From the NCBI GenBank assembly GCA_021234155.1, contig JAJEKV010000011.1, positions 13,927,255 to 13,991,254 of the forward strand: DNA of 64,000 nt, read 5' to 3'. Position 1 is the first letter of the stretch; each line of letters opens with the position of its first letter. Shown in pieces: positions 58,192-64,000 of this stretch. The notes beneath the pieces were generated by a model. The model did not search any database. It saw nothing but the letters and a program-made list of their open reading frames with translations, and was not told the DNA's origin. Made by a program: the position numbers and the translations under genes. This stretch comes from Isoetes taiwanensis (Eukaryota > Streptophyta > Lycopodiopsida > Isoetales > Isoetaceae).

Positions 58192-58330
58192 ATGATGTCG
58201 ATGGCTAATGATGATCGAAGTGGTCATGGAGAGGGAAGCATACCTCCTTTTGGTGGTCATGCCAGTCGTGGGGCTGCTTGTGGAGGTGTTTTTCGCAAGA
58301 AACAGAGTCTAGCCATAGTTACTACAACAG
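58192..58330 (+). CDS. Candidate first exon of an interrupted gene
   Basis: The frame MSMANDDRSGHGEGSIPPFG then GHASRGAACGGVFRKKQS runs to a consensus-like donor ACAACAG/GTCAGC at 58330. Composition suggests a Gly/Ser-rich N-terminus. An L1 in the opposite direction begins 135 bp later and an LTR element after that, so any remaining exons would lie beyond 64 kb or be lost. Speculative. Confidence 0.3.
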
Positions 58331-59146
58331 GTCAGCTGAAAGCATTTTTGAATCCATTTTCAATAAGTTCGCTGTCCAAATGTCTTCTTTAGAATACCTA
58401 ATACAAGGAAATTTAGGTAGTTGCATTCTCATTCCACATTCCTGATGCAAAGAATGCATTGGGTTTTTTTTTTTTTTTTTTTTTTTGAGGGTAAGAATTG
58501 GTTTTTCCATTAATCAAGAAAAATAATACATGGTTGATCTGCTAAACATAGCAAAGATCTCTGAAACAAAATGTCCCTAGATTGTGACCATCACCATGAG
58601 GTGACTGGAATGTAGGACTAGTCCAAAAGTATAATCAGTCTCACAGTTTGATCTGTTGGTAAGGCAGAAATAACAATAAACAGTGTGTTGATGAAGGAAA
58701 AAGAGTCACGACCCCAGCAAATTTCTGTGATTACCTGTATTAGCTAAAACCAAAACAAGATTAGGAGGCAAGGTTGAGCAAAGGATGTTCAGGCAGATGA
58801 AAAAACAATCCCAGAAGTTCCAATGTAAGTTTAGGAAAATGGAAGGTCTAGGAGCAGAGGGAATCCAATTTGGCATTGAAATATGCATAAAAAGGTGCAG
58901 CAGATCAAAAAATATAGGCCTCTTCTGTCTTGTCAGTAGCGTCATCAATGCAAGAAGACTCAGTTTCACATAAGCATAGTAAGGAACCATATAGGTCTGC
59001 CAAAAGTCTGTGTGTATAGTATTGCTCCCTGTATCTTATGAACTGATTCACTGACATGTAACGGTCGTACATAGATAAGAAATCAAACATGCAGAACATC
59101 TGGGTCACTTCTCTGCAGAAAGCTTCAGGTAGACTTGACTTCATGT

Positions 59147-60396
59147 CTATGTCAGATTGAGATGTATTAATGCTGCTCCAAAAAGGCCTGCATCATTCTT
59201 GATGTCATCCATGTCTCCAAGGCTTTCTTTACACACTCTCAAGTATGCTAGAATCATCACAAAAACAGAGTTAGAATTAATAACACATAAATTAGAGACA
59301 AACAAATCAAAAGCCCCCCTAAAGGCACCAATTGAGTCCCACTTCCTGTTATATTTGTCAGCCAATTTCCTTTTGTGAGCTGTTGCAGTAGATTCAATGT
59401 CAAGCTGGAAATGCATCTTAATCCAAAAGATAGAGAAGTTCTTTTTACCATACACAACTCTATTTCTTGCTTTCCAAATATTCCATAAAGCAATGAACAT
59501 AATAGTATTGGCAAAGGCACAATTGTTTTGAATATAGGATAAGAGATTGCCATTAACTTTCATGGGAAAGAGGAATCCCAGTCTCTCATTAAACCAAAAC
59601 CAGAAAGGGTTAAGCTTTGGACAAAGGAAAATGTGTTCAGCACTCTCTTCCATGTTGCAAGCAAGCTGACAATTTGGGGAGATGTTCTCATATCTTCTAG
59701 AGACCATTTGTAATGTAGAGATACTTTTATTTGCCAGTAGCCAGATAAAGAAGTTAATTTTAGGGACACAATAAGAGTGCCACACTTCATTAAACAGAAT
59801 CCTGCTATCCTCCTCAGAGATAGACCATTTGGAAGAAGCTTTTGAGGGAGTAGCAGAATCACTAATGATTGAATAGACTTTACTTACCTTGTAATGACAT
59901 TTGCCATCCAAATTCCAGTTAGTAGCTTTAGGCACCACATTGTTAAGCCAAACGTGAGGAAGAATGGATCTGATATGATAATATATCTTTCTGTCACTTG
60001 AAGTACCTTGCAGTCTGTCCAGGAAATAAATTTTCCATCTACATAAAGATCACTCAGCAGCCTGAAACCATGATCATTCCACTTTTTATAAATTCTTGGG
60101 TGCCTCAAGGCCAAAACACTGTTTGCATGATCATTAAGGATAGGATTCCAGAAAATAGACATTTGAAGGTTGAGATCATTGAGGGCAGCATAATCATAGC
60201 ATGTTTGAACTTTATTCCAGGCCATAATTATATTCCTCATGAGAGGGGAAGTATTAGGACCAGGGTGAAGATTATTGAAGCATGAATCAGGCAAGATATG
60301 ACTTAAGGAAGGGTGACCATCCACTTGAGAGCTCTGAAGCCAAAATTTGACAAATTGAGAAGCAGGACTAGAATTTGACAATAGAGAATTCCACAA
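59147..60396 (-). pseudogene. L1 ORF2 C-terminal part with zf-RVT
   Basis: Continues the RT after a stop: 60396..59884 (MWNSLLSNSSPASQFVKFWL; HPRIYKKWNDHGFRLLSDLY), then after a frame change 59938..59147 with zf-RVT (LFNEVWHSYCVPKINFFIWL; CQLACNMEESAEHIFLCPKL) and WNIWKARNRVVYGKKNF. It differs from the 21.5-kb L1 in sequence, so two L1 lineages are present. Confidence 0.85.
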
Positions 60397-60397
60397 A

Positions 60398-61558
60398 TTA
60401 TTTCCCAGCTAGGGCACAAGCTTGCAGGTGCAGATCCTTACAACCGAGACCACCATATTTCTTGGGCTTTGCAACATACTTCCAACCTACTAAGTGAGAC
60501 CCCTTCCATATGAATCTTCTTATCAGTTTCTCAATTTCCTGATAGGTAGCTTTAGGAGCCACTAGGGCAGAAGAAAAGTAAATGTGGGAGCTAGCAAGGA
60601 CTGAATTAGCAATAATAGTCCTACCTGCAAAAGATAGGTCCCCTCTGAAATGATTCAACTTCTTCTTAATTCTATCAATAATAGGTTGCCATAGACCTTT
60701 CAAGGAGGGATTCAGAGATAAAGGCATTCCCAACAAAGTAGAAGCTTGGTTGCAATTAAGGACCTTGATATCAGCAAAGTTTGTCTGGATATTATCACCA
60801 ATGATAACAGATTTGGCCAGATTTAGATTGACACCAGAGGCAGCTGAGAATTGTTTGATAATTTCCAAGAAAGCTTCAATATTAGAAAGATCGGCATCAA
60901 GGAAGGCAAAGGTGTCATCAGCATATTGAGAAATAGTAAGACAATCCTCCCTGTTTGGCATTTGAAGACCTCTAATCTCCCCCAGATTTTTTGAATGAAT
61001 TACTGCCCTTGTAAGCATCTCAACCACAATTAGGAAGAGGTAAGGAGCAAGGGGGCATCCCTGTCTCACACCCCGAGAAAGAGAAAAGAATTGAGAGGGA
61101 GAACCATTTACAACGACAGCAGAATTTGAGTGAATATTCAAACCATGAATTAATAGCTTAAGTTTAGGATGAAAGCCAAACTTAGTGAGAGCAATATCTA
61201 GGAAATCCCATCTAACAGTGTCAAAGGCTCTCTTGAAGTCAAGCTTGAGGAGCACACAATTTTGATTGGAAACTTTATTCCAATGAAGACCCTCCATGGC
61301 TGAAATATAATTGTCTAAGATAAACCTCTTGGACAGGAAGGCAGATTGATAATGAGAGATATTTTTCTGAAGATACTCTTTGATTCTGTTGGCAATGACT
61401 TTGGCACAGATTTTATATGAGGTATTGGTGAGAGATATAGGCCTCCAATCCGAAAAAGCAGATGGATTATCTATCTTAGGTATAAGAGCAATGAGGCCAG
61501 CAGAGATAGATGAATGTAGATGGTTATTATCCCAAAAGCCTCTCACCATTGAGATAAC
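60398..61558 (-). pseudogene. L1 ORF2 reverse-transcriptase domain
   Basis: Open for 384 codons, with RT motifs in order: SAGLIALIPKIDNPSAFSDW, RPISLTNTSYKICAKVIANR, HYQSAFLSKRFILDN, LKLDFKRAFDTVRWDFL, SRGVRQGCPLAPYLFLIV, the catalytic QYADDTFAFLD (about 60935), NLNLAKSVIIG and LSFAGRTIIANSVL. An in-frame stop after CALAGK at 60398 separates it from the next part. Upstream residues HVIS continue to the junction with the LTR at 61560. Confidence 0.88.
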
Positions 61559-61559
61559 A

Positions 61560-62972
61560 TGTAACGGACCTGGCCACCTAATGGTTCAGTATACGCATTT
61601 GTGTATGGTATGTATATGAGTTGTATATGTGGCATGCATGCAGCATGAGCTCATGTAGGCAATGTTGGAAAGAGGGCTTTTGGCAAACGTGAAGCTAAGA
61701 GAAGCTAATAGGAGGCAGGAGCTTGGAAGGATTGCACTGGGAGGGTTGTCGAAGCGAGAAAGGACGTAAGAGCTTGGAGATCACATCAAGAACTGCATCA
61801 ATCTATTCTATCAGGTGGGGTTTTGGATTTTGTGGATTCAAGTTATGGCTTGCATAGGCTGCCAAGAATCAATTTGTACATGCTTTTGGGATGGTAGACT
61901 TTCTTTGTCTTAGCTATGGCTGGAATTGCCAAGGCCCTGGTAAAGCCTGTGAGGCGAGATTGTTTATGCTGATATTCTAGAATTAAATTGGGATATTATG
62001 GGCTACCTCAACGGCATAATCTGCAGCAGAATTGCCACAGTTGGATGCTAAGCTTATGGAAGCTTCTTAGAGGGACCCAGAACAGATGGATTCGGTGGGA
62101 TAAGAGGTTGAACTGAAGGAATCATGGGCTGAATTGGTGACTCAGAGGTCGGCATGATCATTTCATGGGACAGGAAGAAGACCCAACTGCCTCAGATCAG
62201 ACCCAAGTTTATGGGACAGAGGACGAATTGCTTCTAAACAGCCGATTTGGGAAGTTAAAGTGCCGATTTACCTTGATTAATCCTTTGCCAGCCCGGAACT
62301 GTTGATGAATCAGAAGCTTATTGCTTGTTGGCTGGTTGGTTGAGGCAACAAAACTAGTTGAATCAGGTCGGAATTTGGAAGAGAAGGCCGGATTGGGGCC
62401 TCAGAAGTTCCTGGCCGTGCTTGAGCAGGCCGGTCGTCTCTCACAAGCACCTCTGTGCAGGAGGTCGGAAGGCCAGACCCAAAAGTGGGTCTGCGTTTGT
62501 GTTGCTCTTTGGTTATTTTGTTGGTCTTGTTTATTCCTTGTTGTACTTTGCCCTATGTTTAATTAACAATTTGGTGGTTCAAGGGGAAATAGGAAGCATG
62601 AGTAGCCAGGATGAGGTACAGATCATTCAGAGAATAAGTTTGGGTGAGCTGCAGATACAATAGACAAAAGCATGTAATAAGCATTTGTATTCTATGAACA
62701 GTTGAATTTAAGTGCATATCATGGAACTTAACTCTAAGATAAGAAAGGGAACATGAAAGTATAAGGTGTTTGGGATCTAGCAGGCCATCCACCGAGTAAG
62801 TAAAGGCAAGTGAGTTGGGAAAATACAAGGGTCGGAAATATGTAAGAATTTGCTTTGTTGTGAATAATGGAACTTCGTAAATAAGAAACGATAATATCTA
62901 AGCTTAATAATCACAAGACTAATAACTGAGATAATTTTGGCTCCTGAAGATGGGGCCTAGTGTAAGGAATCA
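61560..62972 (+). mobile_element. Probable 5' LTR of an LTR retrotransposon
   Basis: Starts TGTAACGGACCTGG exactly where the L1 is cut and ends ...AAGGAATCA. It is followed 9 bp later by TGGTATCAGCGGTTACGG, which matches a plant initiator-tRNA-Met primer-binding site (TGGTATCAG). TG...CA ends plus the primer site support a 1.4-kb LTR. The second LTR and the gag-pol region lie outside the window, so the superfamily is unknown. Confidence 0.6.
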
Positions 62973-62981
62973 TTTGGCAGG

Positions 62982-62999
62982 TGGTATCAGCGGTTACGG
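62982..62999 (+). other. Primer-binding site (tRNA-iMet type)
   Basis: TGGTATCAGCGGTTACGG; the first nine bases are the conserved plant PBS and the rest diverges from the usual AGC continuation. Confidence 0.55.
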
Positions 63000-64000
63000 T
63001 CATGAGATCTTATGGACTTTTAAGTTGGAAGTGCGGAATTCCCGTGTTTTACATTAATTGTGCCAATTAAATTAGTAGCTAAGGAAGTTGGTTTTTAATA
63101 TGGAATATTAAAAACCTTAGCTAACAATTGTTAAAAGATAAATAAAAGGGTGGAACCTTAAAGATCATGAGAAGTTGGGCATCGAGAGCTATATGAGGCC
63201 TATGGACTGTCCAGATGAGGCTATGGAGTGGAAGCTAATGGATTATCCTCGTGGGAGAATGGTTCTGAGGTAAGTTTGCATTGTTTGGAATGTTGTTTTT
63301 CCTTGTTCGATGAAGTACATAGGTATGGGAGCTACATCGATGATAGTTAGGCTTGTGACTTCCTCAACATGTTTGGATCAGTAAGTTAGCTACTTCAACA
63401 TGGGCAAGTTGTACAGGCAACATCGGCAAGAGTATGATCTAGGCACATGTATAGAGAACATTCTAATGAACTTCACATGTCTTGGTCTTGCATTGTCCAT
63501 TTGTTGTCCGGTATTTTGTTATCTCTTGGATCCTCCTGGCTTGGGCTTCTAGGTTCGGTGGCCTAGGTTGTTCCGGCATTACTCATGTCATCTGTGATTC
63601 TCTGTGATATGTTCTTGTGCTTTGTGACACCGGGCGTGGCATCCGGTGGAAGGGGATGCACGTCAACTCTTGTGAACTCTATGGTAAGAGGTCCTCCAAA
63701 GGCGACGTGGGGTGGGAAGGGTATCTTGCGATACGAGGTTCACCCCACCAACTCATAACGGGGCTCGAAATGTGAGCTGGCGGGCATTTCTCTCGCTAAT
63801 GAGGCCTGCATGTAGGGGTGGCCGAGCTTCCCATTGTCCCGAGCTATGTGTCATGATGGTTTGGTATTTTTACTATGTCTTGCTTCGATGTTCATGTTGA
63901 TATTTCTTTGGATTATGTTGTCATTGTCTTAGCACTGTACTCACGTAGGATTTTCCATCTGTGTTTATGCTTATCCGAGATTTCCAGAGTATTTCTATAC
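63000..64000 (+). mobile_element. Internal leader of the LTR retrotransposon, no ORF yet
   Basis: No gag-like frame reaches significance in the window. A perfect 12-bp inverted repeat with a 3-base loop (GGTTTTTAATAT/ATATTAAAAACC) lies at 63090..63116. Assignment follows from position downstream of the PBS. Confidence 0.35.

Larger units (their letters stand above)
58465..61559 (-). mobile_element. L1-clade LINE (minus strand), cut by an LTR retrotransposon
   Basis: Poly(A) appears as a run of about 22 T at 58465..58486. Coding is RT then zf-RVT in the minus direction. The frame is still open where it stops abruptly at 61559/61560, exactly where a TG-starting LTR begins. The 5' part was therefore displaced by a later insertion, and not necessarily lost by 5' truncation. 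Confidence 0.85.

Noticed and set aside
58465-61559. Interpretation of this L1 as simply 5'-truncated
   Set aside because: No target duplication could be matched, and the 5' edge coincides with an LTR start, so interruption by an LTR element explains it better.
1-64000. CRISPR arrays, operons, rRNA genes or organellar DNA
   Set aside because: No regular short repeats with unique spacers, no rRNA signature and no organelle gene order; the sequence is nuclear eukaryotic.

Overview
The window is land-plant nuclear DNA from a large, repeat-dominated genome. Supporting signs are short in-phase GT-AG exons, PPR-type pseudogenes, L1-clade LINEs with a reverse-transcriptase zinc finger, CACTA-like and Mutator-like ends, and tRNA-derived SINE-like repeats. 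There is no bacterial or organellar operon structure. The many decayed copies of one LINE with microsatellite tails make me think of a fern or another spore-bearing plant, but the sequence alone does not prove this.

Layout. 0-0.65 kb: the end of a minus-strand gene with an FCP1/NIF-like motif. 1-17.5 kb: mostly a LINE family ('LINE-A') whose copies end in short tandem motifs (ATTCT, AATTC) instead of poly(A). Between them lie SINE-like repeats, an eS4 ribosomal-protein pseudogene and unidentified gene debris. 17.5-21.5 kb: AT-rich intergenic DNA with a Mutator-type MITE (9-bp target duplication), a 38-bp palindrome and a PPR pseudogene. 21.55-23.12 kb: a young 5'-truncated L1 with a 16-bp target duplication.

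23.97-39.14 kb: the centrepiece. This is a DNA transposon of about 15.2 kb with 25-bp terminal inverted repeats, inserted into a roughly 1.1-kb tandem repeat. The neighbouring repeat units preserve the empty site. Inside are a frameshifted DDE-type transposase gene (plus strand) and, convergent to it, a multi-exon minus-strand gene. That gene encodes a basic N-terminus, a coiled coil, a RING-like finger and a C-terminal Ulp1/C48-type cysteine-protease domain. A 6.27-kb CACTA-like element is nested in that gene, with 3-bp duplications and captured gene fragments including a PPR piece. Removing it in silico restores the host reading frame exactly.

39.1-41.55 kb: the tandem array. 42.7-48 kb: a SINE-like copy, a plausible multi-exon gene with a LINE-A fragment in an intron, and exons with a zinc-ribbon/OB-like look. 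49.5-52.1 kb: two paralogous single-exon genes for small basic proteins of an unrecognised family, whose conservation suggests real coding. 53.6-58.4 kb: another SINE-like copy and weak gene candidates. 58.47-61.56 kb: an L1 interrupted by the 5' LTR of an LTR retrotransposon that runs off the window.

Almost every large reading frame here belongs to a transposable element and most are broken. The best host-gene candidates are the small-protein pair, the gene ending at 46.29 kb and the partial gene at the left edge.
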